From positions 1 through 10,093 of the forward strand of contig JALOQI010000009.1 of assembly GCA_025453435.1 (NCBI GenBank): a stretch of 10,093 nucleotides of DNA. Direction: 5' to 3'. The notes under the pieces are model-generated. The model did no database searches and had not been told where the DNA came from. It worked only from the letters and a program-made list of their open reading frames with translations. Of the stretch, positions 1 to 6,282 are shown one piece after another; position 1 is the stretch's first letter, and each line of letters begins with the position of its first letter. A program made the translations under genes and the position numbers. This DNA is from Candidatus Omnitrophota bacterium. Lineage in GTDB: Bacteria > Omnitrophota > Koll11 > Gygaellales > Profunditerraquicolaceae.

Positions 1-828
1 CTTTGTCGCGCCCTCGCCGTCAGCTGCCAGCATCTTTGCCAGGGCCAGGCACACTGCCTCAAGAGCCTTTTCGAACAACAAAGCATCCTGTCCCTGCGTT
101 ATGCGCTTGTTTCGGCTAGCGCCATTGGCCAGGACAACGACAGAATCATTAGTGGACATGCATCCGTCAACCGTGACGCAATTGAAAGTCTTGTTTACAA
201 CACGCTTTAACGCCGCATCAAGGCACATTTGCGAAATATCAGCGTCGGTCAGGATGAACGCCAGCATAGTAGCCATATTAGGGCCGATCATCCCGGAGCC
301 CTTGGCTATGCCGCAGACGGTTATTTTCTTCCCGCCGATAACGCACACAGAGCTGACCTCTTTAGCGAAGGTATCTGTGGTCATGATAGCCTTTTTAGCT
401 TTATGAATGCCCTGCGCGGACAATCCTTTTGAAAGCCCCGGAACCGCAGACGTTATCTTGCGCACATCCAGCCTTTTTCCTATTATGCCGGTCGAGAACA
501 CAAGCACTGACGACGGCGTAACGCCCAATTCATCTGATGCAGCCACGGACATCTTCCGCGCATCCGCCAGGCCGGGTGCGCCGGTAAAACAATTCGCATT
601 GCCGCTATTAGCTATGATCGAATGATAAACTTTATTTTTCTTCAGATGCTCCTTGCATAATATGACCGGAGCAGCCAGGATCTTATTCGTCGTGAACATG
701 CAGCCGGCGATAGCCGGCCTTTCAGAATGAATAAGGGCAAGATCCGGCTTGCCTGATTTTTTCAATCCGCAAAATACGCCGTTGGCTTTGAACCCCTCAG
801 GTAAAACAGCTTTCTTAATTATCTTCAT
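1..828 (-). CDS. argJ: ArgJ, glutamate N-acetyltransferase / ornithine acetyltransferase (partial, N-terminal part)
   Basis: ArgJ moves the acetyl group from N-acetylornithine to glutamate in the cyclic arginine pathway. Some members also use acetyl-CoA to make N-acetylglutamate. Translating from the ATG at 828 gives 276 uninterrupted codons that run off the window edge, out of a usual 390-410. Family marks are PEGFKANGVFCGLK near residues 10-23, NSGNANCFTG at 74-83, MTTDTF at 149-154 and KGSGMIGPNMATML at 176-189. In the last motif, Ala186-Thr187 is the expected self-cleavage point and Thr187 would become the nucleophile of the beta chain. DGCMSTND at 221-228 matches the conserved DG-x-x-STND block. 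The ATG directly abuts the argC stop codon (TAGATG, no gap), so translation is probably coupled to argC, and only a weak GGGA lies upstream. The C-terminal third is outside the window. Whether it is mono- or bifunctional cannot be told from sequence. Confidence 0.96.
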   Translation of the reverse strand, partial: MKIIKKAVLPEGFKANGVFCGLKKSGKPDLALIHSERPAIAGCMFTTNKILAAPVILCKEHLKKNKVYHSIIANSGNANCFTGAPGLADARKMSVAASDELGVTPSSVLVFSTGIIGKRLDVRKITSAVPGLSKGLSAQGIHKAKKAIMTTDTFAKEVSSVCVIGGKKITVCGIAKGSGMIGPNMATMLAFILTDADISQMCLDAALKRVVNKTFNCVTVDGCMSTNDSVVVLANGASRNKRITQGQDALLFEKALEAVCLALAKMLAADGEGATK

Positions 829-1854
829 CTATAAAAGTCCCAGAGTTTCCGGAAGCTTATACCGGATATTCATGTTCTGCACAGCCTGGCCAGACGCGCC
901 TTTAAGAAGATTGTCGATAGCCGAAATTATTATGACCGAATCTCCGTTTATCTTAAGCCCTATGTCGCAGAAATTCGTCCCTGCTACATCCTTGATCGCA
1001 GGGAATTCTCCGTAAGGCCGGAGGCGCACGAAAGGTTCATTCTTATAAAACTTATGATACAAGGACACGATCTCTTTCTGTCCTGATTTCGCTTTCTTAT
1101 TCAAGCGCACGTATATCGTCTCAAGGATCCCGCGCCTGAGCGGCAGTAAATGCGGCACGAACGTAACCGGCATTTTCTTTCCCGCCAGCTTCGAAAGTTC
1201 CTGCTCTATCTCAGGCATGTGCTGGTGCGAATTGACCTTGTATGCTTTAAAATCCCCGTCTACCTCGCTGAAAAGCGACTCCAGAACGGCTTTTTTGCCT
1301 GCGCCGGTTGTGCCGGATTTAGCGTCGATTATTATCGAGGACTGCTCTACGGCACCCGCAGACACTAAAGGCGCAAGACCCAGGATAGCCGCTGTAGGAT
1401 AGCATCCTGGATTTGCGATAAGCCGGCTCGTCCCTATCTTCTGCCGGTAGATCTCCGGGAGACCGTAAACCGCCCGTTTAATATTGCCTTTGTCCTTATG
1501 ACTGACGGCATAGGCTGACTTGTACACGCCGGTGTCGGAAAGCCTGTAGTCAGCGCTCAGGTCTATCACAGTTTTACCGGACTTCAGCAAAAAAGGCACG
1601 ACATCCATCGCTGCCGTATGCGGCAGAGCCAAAAACGCGACATCGCAGGTATCTGCCATTTCGCGCAGGTCCAGCTTCTTGAGCATCAGGCTGGTCCTTG
1701 AGGAAAATTTAGGAAAAACAGCGCCTATGGGTTTTGGATCGTCAGTGGTGGAATAAAGGCCCGTGATGCGGACATCAGGATGCCGCAACAGTATATCGAT
1801 AAGTTCCTGGCCGGTGTAACCCGTAGCCCCTGCTATCCCGACTCGTATCATCAT
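829..1854 (-). CDS. argC: ArgC, N-acetyl-gamma-glutamyl-phosphate reductase
   Basis: A cytosolic NADPH-dependent enzyme that reduces N-acetylglutamyl phosphate to N-acetylglutamate semialdehyde, the third step of arginine synthesis. The protein is 341 residues, normal for the family. The N-terminal Rossmann fold shows GIAGATGYTG at residues 6-15. The catalytic cysteine lies in IANPGCYPTAA (Cys151), and SHQHMPEIEQ around 209-218 carries the conserved histidines of the active site. DAKSGTTGAGK at 177-187 is another family block. Two ATG codons are tandem at 1854 and 1851. A GGAG lies six bases before the first and nine before the second, so either could be used, and the first is reported. The gene has its own promoter and leader in the gap after rpsI and is followed without spacing by argJ. 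This is consistent with an arginine operon that continues beyond the window. Confidence 0.97.
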   Translation of the reverse strand: MMIRVGIAGATGYTGQELIDILLRHPDVRITGLYSTTDDPKPIGAVFPKFSSRTSLMLKKLDLREMADTCDVAFLALPHTAAMDVVPFLLKSGKTVIDLSADYRLSDTGVYKSAYAVSHKDKGNIKRAVYGLPEIYRQKIGTSRLIANPGCYPTAAILGLAPLVSAGAVEQSSIIIDAKSGTTGAGKKAVLESLFSEVDGDFKAYKVNSHQHMPEIEQELSKLAGKKMPVTFVPHLLPLRRGILETIYVRLNKKAKSGQKEIVSLYHKFYKNEPFVRLRPYGEFPAIKDVAGTNFCDIGLKINGDSVIIISAIDNLLKGASGQAVQNMNIRYKLPETLGLL

Positions 1855-1870
1855 AAGTTTCTCCGTCTGT

Positions 1871-1893
1871 AAAAGCCGGATTTCAAGGCTTTT
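1871..1893 (-). promoter_or_regulatory. Small hairpin in the argC 5' leader
   Basis: Perfect 7-base arms AAAAGCC (1871-1877) and GGCTTTT (1887-1893) flank a 9-base loop. From the predicted argC transcription start near 1911 the leader is about 57 bases, and this hairpin sits just before the GGAG ribosome-binding site (about 1861-1864). The stem has only three G-C pairs, so it is weak. It could modulate ribosome access or be incidental. On the plus strand it is followed by a run of T, but no plus-strand gene needs a terminator here. Confidence 0.35.
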
Positions 1894-1917
1894 TTATAAA
1901 ATCGCCATAATAAAATT

Positions 1918-1945
1918 ATTATACCCTCAAATACAGCTATGGCAA
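1918..1945 (-). promoter_or_regulatory. Predicted sigma-70 type promoter of argC-argJ
   Basis: Read on the minus strand, TTGCCA (1945-1940, five of six matches to TTGACA) is followed by a 16-base spacer and a perfect TATAAT (1923-1918). The predicted start is near 1911, giving a leader of about 57 bases that includes a good Shine-Dalgarno site. It lies downstream of the rpsI terminator, which fits an independent start for the arginine genes. A 6-base dyad, AAATAC (1929-1934) and GTATTT (1946-1951), brackets the -35 box and might be an operator. No convincing match to the E. coli ARG box was seen. Confidence 0.75.
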
Positions 1946-1950
1946 GTATT

Positions 1951-1985
1951 TTCTCGTCGCAGGCGCGCTCGCGCTCCGACGGGAA
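1951..1985. repeat. 35-base imperfect GC-rich inverted repeat between the rpsI terminator and argC promoter
   Basis: Outer arms TTCTCGTCG (1951-1959) and CGACGGGAA (1977-1985) pair over nine positions, one of them a G-U on the plus-strand RNA or an A-C mismatch on the minus. Inside, a mismatch, two pairs, a one-base bulge and GCGC-rich pairing close on a 4-base loop at 1967-1970. It sits directly upstream of the argC -35 box and is more GC-rich than its AT-rich surroundings. It may be a REP-like intergenic element, an operator, or a second hairpin backing up the rpsI terminator. Its role is unknown. Confidence 0.5.
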
Positions 1986-1992
1986 TTTTGAC

Positions 1993-2038
1993 AAAAAAAA
2001 TCCCGCTTGATAAGCCTTCTGCGCTTCTCAAGCGGGAT
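1993..2038 (-). terminator. Intrinsic terminator of rplM-rpsI
   Basis: On the minus strand the arms ATCCCGCTTGA (2038-2028) and TCAAGCGGGAT (2010-2000) pair perfectly over 11 bases. A single G-A mismatch, a 4-bp AAGC/GCTT inner stem and a 7-base loop follow. The stem runs straight into eight T residues (2000-1993). It lies about 32 bases after the rpsI stop codon. There is no T-run on the opposite side, so it acts in one direction only. This is a textbook Rho-independent terminator. Confidence 0.95.
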
Positions 2039-2070
2039 CCGGAATCTCTATATGTGCAAGGTCTAATTCA

Positions 2071-2466
2071 TTATCGTTTCGTCCACTGGAAGCGTTTACG
2101 GGCGCCTTTCAAGCCTGACTTTTTGCGCTCCTTCATCCTTGGATCGCGGGTCAAAAAGTCATTCTTGCGCAGCATGTCCCTAAGCTCGGGCTCTGCGATT
2201 AAAAGCGCGCGGGAAACAGCGTGTCTTAACGCTCCTGCCTGGCCTGTGATGCCGCCGCCGTTAAGATTTGCGCTCACGTCGTATTTAGCCGCGGTGTTGG
2301 TAAGACGCATCGGCTGGCGCACTAATATCCTGTCAGTCTCGCGGACAAAATATGTGTCCATGTCCACGCCGTTGACAGTGATCGCGCCCGTGCCGGGCAT
2401 CATAATAACCCTGGCTATCGACTCTTTCCTTCTTCCTACTGAACTGAAACGAGTGGTATTTTCCAT
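2071..2466 (-). CDS. rpsI: 30S ribosomal protein S9
   Basis: S9 is a small-subunit head protein whose basic C-terminal tail reaches the P-site tRNA. The product has 131 residues, close to the 130 of E. coli. Family blocks are SSVGRRKESIARV at 8-20, PGTGAITVNG at 24-33, NLNGGGITGQAGALRHAVSR at 68-87 and FLTRDPRMKERKKSGLKGAR at 104-123. The C terminus is FQWTKR, with the conserved terminal Lys-Arg. The gene starts three bases after the rplM stop codon. The bases before its ATG are A/T-rich with no recognisable Shine-Dalgarno sequence, so translation is probably coupled to rplM. The pair rplM-rpsI is one of the most conserved operons in bacteria. A strong intrinsic terminator follows. Confidence 0.98.
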   Translation of the reverse strand: MENTTRFSSVGRRKESIARVIMMPGTGAITVNGVDMDTYFVRETDRILVRQPMRLTNTAAKYDVSANLNGGGITGQAGALRHAVSRALLIAEPELRDMLRKNDFLTRDPRMKERKKSGLKGARKRFQWTKR

Positions 2467-2469
2467 TTT

Positions 2470-2901
2470 TTATATTTTTAAAGGTACTGTTTTTAAACCG
2501 GGTTCGGCGTGCTTATCGTCCTTATAAACCCGCAGCTTGCTCTTCATCTGATGCGAGAGGTCGCCTTTGGGAAGCATGCGTTCTACCGCCAGCCTCATGA
2601 CTGTTTCAGGCCTTTTTTCCAGCATATCTTCAAGAGCGATCTGCTTCAGCCCGCCCGGATAGCCGGAATAGCGGCTGTAAAGCTTCTGCTTTAATTTTCT
2701 GCCTGTCACCTTGATCTGGCCGGCATTGATGACTATGACGCAATCACCCGTATCTACATGCGGCGTATAAATAGCCTTATGCTTGCCGCGCAGAACGCCT
2801 GCGATCTTGGAAGCAACGCGGCCGAGTATCTGGTCTTTTGCATCCACCAGGTACCAGGTGCGCTTGATCTCGTTTGATTTCGGAAAATAGGTCTTTGACA
2901 T
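2470..2901 (-). CDS. rplM: 50S ribosomal protein L13
   Basis: L13 is an early-assembly protein of the large ribosomal subunit that binds 23S rRNA. The product has 143 residues, against 142 in E. coli. Recognisable blocks are WYLVDAKDQILGRVAS at 16-31, LRGKHKAIYTPHVDTGD at 37-53, NAGQIKVTGRK at 59-69, YSRYSGYPGG at 75-84 and RLAVERMLPKG at 103-113. The usual AVxGMLPK motif has Arg in place of Gly. The ATG at 2901 is well placed, because the N terminus aligns in length with other L13 proteins and no nearby alternative exists. No Shine-Dalgarno sequence precedes it, and the promoter -10 box ends only nine bases upstream, so the message is predicted to be leaderless. It forms an operon with rpsI. 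Confidence 0.98.
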   Translation of the reverse strand: MSKTYFPKSNEIKRTWYLVDAKDQILGRVASKIAGVLRGKHKAIYTPHVDTGDCVIVINAGQIKVTGRKLKQKLYSRYSGYPGGLKQIALEDMLEKRPETVMRLAVERMLPKGDLSHQMKSKLRVYKDDKHAEPGLKTVPLKI

Positions 2902-2910
2902 AGGAATAAA

Positions 2911-2938
2911 AGTATACCATATATTGTTCAGCTGTCAA
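2911..2938 (-). promoter_or_regulatory. Predicted strong promoter of rplM-rpsI (leaderless)
   Basis: On the minus strand a perfect TTGACA (2938-2933) is followed by a 16-base spacer and TATACT (2916-2911, five of six matches). The TG of an extended -10 element lies one base upstream of the hexamer. Transcription should start near 2904, only about two to four bases before the rplM ATG at 2901. The promoter lies within about 60 bases of the dppF stop codon and gives the ribosomal genes a start separate from the transporter operon. Confidence 0.8.
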
Positions 2939-2971
2939 CTATAATTTTTAAGTTTTCTTACAGGCCCGGGC

Positions 2972-3718
2972 CTATCGAGCGGCATTCAATAGTTCCCGCG
3001 TATATATTTGGCCGGGGTGCGCAAAAAGATCTTGCGCTGCGGCACGCTCGACTACCCTGCCTCCCTGCATCACCATAACCTCATCCGCTATATATTTTAT
3101 AACGCTCAAATTGTGGCTGATAAATATATAGGTAAGATTCAACCGGCCTTTGAGCTGGATAAAAAGGTCCAGCAACTTTGCCTGGATCGTAAGGTCCAGC
3201 GATGAGATCGGCTCATCCAGGACCAGGAGCCTGGGCTCACACGCGAGCGCACGCGCGATGCATATCCTCTGGCGCTGTCCTCCAGAAAACTGCGCAGGGT
3301 ACCGATCCATAGCTGTCTCATCCAGGCCAACTGTTTTAAGCAATTCAATCGCTTTATCCTCAAGGCTATGCCTGGCACAGATTTTATGTATTGCCAGGGG
3401 TTCGTAAAGCGCATTCTTTATGCGCATCTTGGGGTCAAGGCTGTTGAACGGGTTCTGAAAGATTATCTGCACGTCTTTGCGGAAATTCTTAATAAACTCC
3501 GGGTTTGTGATCACCTCTCCCGAACTCTGAGGAACAAGTCCAAGCAATATTTTGGCCAGGGTGGTTTTTCCCGAACCGGATTCCCCTACTATTCCAAGGG
3601 TAGTGAACTCCCGCAGGGTAAAGCTTACCCGGTCCAGCGCCATAGTCGAGCCCGCGGATCCGAACATACCCTTTTCAACCTTGAATTCCTTGCTGATATT
3701 TTTAGCTTCCAGGATCAT
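2972..3718 (-). CDS. dppF: Peptide ABC importer ATPase, DppF-type
   Basis: One of the two nucleotide-binding subunits that power the importer from the cytoplasmic face. The protein has 248 residues. Walker A is GESGSGKT at 45-52, the Q-loop glutamine is Gln88 in IIFQNP, the signature is FSGGQRQR at 144-151, Walker B is RLLVLDEP at 163-170, the D-loop is SSLD, and the H-loop histidine is His202. All residues for ATP hydrolysis are present. It ends HPGQIYTRELLNAAR, so the C-terminal peptide-transporter extension is only just begun and is shorter than in the roughly 320-residue OppF proteins. The ATG overlaps the dppD stop codon by four bases (ATGA). It is the last gene of the transporter run. 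No good terminator follows, and the rplM promoter begins 34 bases after the stop codon. The substrate is inferred from family only. Confidence 0.9.
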   Translation of the reverse strand: MILEAKNISKEFKVEKGMFGSAGSTMALDRVSFTLREFTTLGIVGESGSGKTTLAKILLGLVPQSSGEVITNPEFIKNFRKDVQIIFQNPFNSLDPKMRIKNALYEPLAIHKICARHSLEDKAIELLKTVGLDETAMDRYPAQFSGGQRQRICIARALACEPRLLVLDEPISSLDLTIQAKLLDLFIQLKGRLNLTYIFISHNLSVIKYIADEVMVMQGGRVVERAAAQDLFAHPGQIYTRELLNAAR

Positions 3719-4509
3719 AGTCTGCCGATCTTGTGATATGCGGCTATAAGCTCTTTTGTGTGAAAATGTGCCGGGTTTTCAAAAATTTGCCCGCAGTAAC
3801 CTTCTTCCACGATTTTACCCCGGTACATAACATATATTCTGGCAGCTATCTTTTTAGCGATCGCCAGATTATGCGTGATGAACAATAAAGAAAAACCTGT
3901 TTTTTCTTTTAGCTCCACAAGCAACTTCAATATCTGCGCCTCAATTGTCACGTCCAGGGATGTTGTGGGCTCATCGGCAATAATTATAGCCGGCCTGCAT
4001 GCCAGGGCCATGGCAATGAAAACTCTCTGGTTCATTCCGCCTGAAAGCTGATGAGGATAGCTTCTGAAAACGCGGCCGGTATCGCTGATCTGAACCTGCG
4101 CAAGCAATTCCCCGGCTTTTTCGCCTGCTTCCTGCCGGCCCAGGCCCTGGTGCTGCATGATGACTTCCGAGATCTGTTCGCCGATAGTATACACAGGGTT
4201 CAAATAGCTGGTGGGTTCCTGGAAAATATATGCTATTTTCGCCCCCCGTATCAAAGAAAGCCTCTTCTCGCTCAGGCCGAGAATATTTTCCCCTTCCAGA
4301 ATAACCTCTCCCGCTTTCACTGCAGCGTTCGAAGGAAGTATCCCGGTCAAAGCCAGCGCGGTTATGGTTTTTCCCGAGCCCGACTCACCTGCAAGGACAA
4401 CTGTCTCGTTTCTTTCCAGCCGCAGGTCAACGCCTTCTACCGCGTGGACGACCCGGCCGTCCAGACTAAAATCGACTTTCAGATTTTTTACCGTCAACAG
4501 ATCAGCCAT
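3715..4509 (-). CDS. dppD: Peptide ABC importer ATPase, DppD-type
   Basis: The partner nucleotide-binding subunit of the importer, with 264 residues. Walker A is GESGSGKT at 41-48, the Q-loop is FQEPTSYLNP from 96 (Gln97), the signature is LSGGMNQR at 155-162, and Walker B is IIIADEPTTSLD at 175-186 with the catalytic Glu180. The H-loop histidine is His213. FQEPTSYLNPV and the LSGGMNQR form are typical of the DppD/OppD branch. The C terminus stops soon after HFHTKELIAAYHKIGRL, so most of the extension found in roughly 320-residue DppD/OppD proteins is absent. The length is nearer to NikD. It starts seven bases after the dppC stop codon and overlaps dppF by four bases. It should form a heterodimer with the dppF product. 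Confidence 0.9.
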   Translation of the reverse strand: MADLLTVKNLKVDFSLDGRVVHAVEGVDLRLERNETVVLAGESGSGKTITALALTGILPSNAAVKAGEVILEGENILGLSEKRLSLIRGAKIAYIFQEPTSYLNPVYTIGEQISEVIMQHQGLGRQEAGEKAGELLAQVQISDTGRVFRSYPHQLSGGMNQRVFIAMALACRPAIIIADEPTTSLDVTIEAQILKLLVELKEKTGFSLLFITHNLAIAKKIAARIYVMYRGKIVEEGYCGQIFENPAHFHTKELIAAYHKIGRL

Positions 4510-4516
4510 ATCCGCG

Positions 4517-5314
4517 CTATCCTATTATTTTCTTCAAACCTTCTGCGATGAAATTAAACCCTAGGATCGTGATCAAAATAGCCATGCCCGGGAACAAGGT
4601 TATCCACCACGCTATGCCCAGGGTCGATTTGGACTCTATCAGGATATTGCCCCAGCTGGGTATAGGCGGCTGAACGCCAAGGCCCAGAAAGCTCAAAGAC
4701 GATTCAAGCAGGATCGCTCCGGCGATGCCCAGCGTAGCATTGACCAGCACCGGACCGACTGCGTTAGGTATCAGATGCCCGATGATTATCCTTGCGTCAG
4801 AAGCGCCGAGCGCCCGCTCTGCCTGTATGAACTCCCTTTCCTTCAATGAAAGGATCTCTCCTCTTATAAGCCTGGCAGGCCCCATCCAGCTGGTCAGGCC
4901 GATGACGATCATTATGTTGTATATCGAAGGCGGGACGATCGCAACGATTGCCAGGATCAGAAAGAATGTCGGGAAACACAGCATTATATCAGCAGATCTC
5001 ATCACGCAAGCATCAACGATCTTGCCGTAAAATCCCGCGCATGAGCCCAACAATAAACCGATCAAAGTCGATATGCCTACGGCAATTATGCCGACTGAAA
5101 GCGATATACGCGCTCCATAGATCATCCTGCTCAACAGATCCCTGCCAAGGCCGTCTGTGCCCAGAAGATGTTTGGCCGAAGGCGGCATAAGAAGGCTGCG
5201 GCCGTCAATCAATGAAGGATCCTGCGGGCTGATCCACGGCGCCATAAGCGCAATTGCGCAAAAAAATACTATTATAACCAGCCCCCAGAACAAATATGGA
5301 TTATTCTTTATCAT
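4517..5314 (-). CDS. dppC: Peptide ABC importer permease, DppC-type
   Basis: The second transmembrane subunit of the importer, with 265 residues. It has a hydrophobic segment at about 8-28, the DppC-specific periplasmic block LGTDGLGRDLLSR at 51-63, and further membrane segments near 72-95, 112-127, 132-148, 187-210 and 236-258. The cytoplasmic coupling (EAA) loop is at 162-184, with key residues QAERALG and HLIPN that dock on the ATPases. LSFLGLGVQPPIPSWG at 207-222 is a characteristic family motif. The ATG overlaps the dppB stop by four bases, and dppD starts seven bases downstream. Family membership is clear. The transported substrate (di- or oligopeptide, or less likely nickel or a glycoside) is inferred. 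Confidence 0.93.
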   Translation of the reverse strand: MIKNNPYLFWGLVIIVFFCAIALMAPWISPQDPSLIDGRSLLMPPSAKHLLGTDGLGRDLLSRMIYGARISLSVGIIAVGISTLIGLLLGSCAGFYGKIVDACVMRSADIMLCFPTFFLILAIVAIVPPSIYNIMIVIGLTSWMGPARLIRGEILSLKEREFIQAERALGASDARIIIGHLIPNAVGPVLVNATLGIAGAILLESSLSFLGLGVQPPIPSWGNILIESKSTLGIAWWITLFPGMAILITILGFNFIAEGLKKIIG

Positions 5315-6282
5315 TTGTACCTTATGCGCGGATCGACATAGGCATAGCTGATATCCGCGATCAAATTCCCCAATATCGTCAATATTGCGCCCAGGACCAC
5401 TTCCGCCATGATCAGCGGGATATCCCTCATCATCACAGCCTGAAAGAACAGCTGTCCTAAACCCGGAAGCGCGAACAACGATTCGAATATTACGCTGCTG
5501 CCTAATAGCCCCGGGATCGAAAGCCCGACGAGCGTCACGATCGGCAGAAGCGCGTTGCGCAATGCGTGCTTGTAAACAACCTTATTTTCCGGCAGGCCTT
5601 TGGCGCGGGCAGTGCAGATGTAAGGCTGGCTTAAAGCTTCGAGAATGCTCGAACGCATATAGCGCGAGATGACCACTAATCCTCCCAGAGATGAGACAAA
5701 TATCGGCAGGACCAGATGCCAGGCTACATCCAGGAATTTATGCCAGGGAGCGAAATATTCGAAATCAAGGGAATGTATCCCGGATATCGGCAGCCACCCC
5801 AGCCTGATACAGAAAAACTGCATCAATAATAATGCCAGCCAGAAAGTCGGCGCTGCAAGAAGAAAAAATGAAAGATAAGTAACGATATTATCGAATGCCC
5901 GGCCTGCCCTTAACGCGGCTTTGATGCCAATGGGAATAGCGAACAAAAATACTACAAAAAGCGACAGGATATTGATGCCTACGGTGACAGGTATGCGCTC
6001 AATGATCTTATGGGCGATCGGACGGTTATCCAGGAAAGACCGGCCGAAATCGAACATGACGGACTTTTTAAGCCAGAGCAGATACTGGATGGCTAAAGGC
6101 TTATCCAGGTTAAAAGCCTTTGTCAGGCGCTGTTGATACTCCGGGGAGACCCTGGGGTTCATTGCCTGATCGAGAGTCGAGAATTTACCCGGAGCCAGAT
6201 GAACTATGGAAAAACTCAAGATAGTTACGCCCAATAGCACCGGTATCATTCCCAGCAATCGTTTTAAAATATAATTGATCAT
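5311..6282 (-). CDS. dppB: Peptide ABC importer permease, DppB-type
   Basis: The first transmembrane subunit of the importer, with 323 residues, normal for DppB/OppB. It opens with MINYILKRLLGMIPVLLGV, the usual DppB N terminus and first membrane helix (about 8-30). A periplasmic region of about 70 residues follows, then membrane segments near 100-122, 133-156, 187-206, 245-266 and 290-313. The cytoplasmic EAA loop spans 221-248, with key residues ARAKGL and KHALRNALLP. ALPGLGQL at 271-278 and the closing DPRIRYK are further family marks. Start and stop each overlap the neighbouring genes by four bases (ATGA), which points to tight translational coupling with the binding protein and dppC. Confidence 0.94.
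   Translation of the reverse strand: MINYILKRLLGMIPVLLGVTILSFSIVHLAPGKFSTLDQAMNPRVSPEYQQRLTKAFNLDKPLAIQYLLWLKKSVMFDFGRSFLDNRPIAHKIIERIPVTVGINILSLFVVFLFAIPIGIKAALRAGRAFDNIVTYLSFFLLAAPTFWLALLLMQFFCIRLGWLPISGIHSLDFEYFAPWHKFLDVAWHLVLPIFVSSLGGLVVISRYMRSSILEALSQPYICTARAKGLPENKVVYKHALRNALLPIVTLVGLSIPGLLGSSVIFESLFALPGLGQLFFQAVMMRDIPLIMAEVVLGAILTILGNLIADISYAYVDPRIRYK

Noticed and set aside
1..828. Plus-strand open frames at 101-406, 229-432 and 407-625 as genes
   Set aside because: They lie opposite argJ, whose minus-strand frame is continuous from 828 to the edge with clear family motifs.
1988..2527. 179-codon plus-strand open frame opposite rpsI and the rplM end
   Set aside because: It is antisense to two certain ribosomal genes, has no recognisable product, and its first codons lie in the rpsI terminator.
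2962..2973. Palindrome AGGCCCGGGCCT after dppF as a terminator
   Set aside because: It can form only about four pairs around a small loop and no minus-strand T-run follows. A 12-base palindrome is expected by chance in 10 kb.
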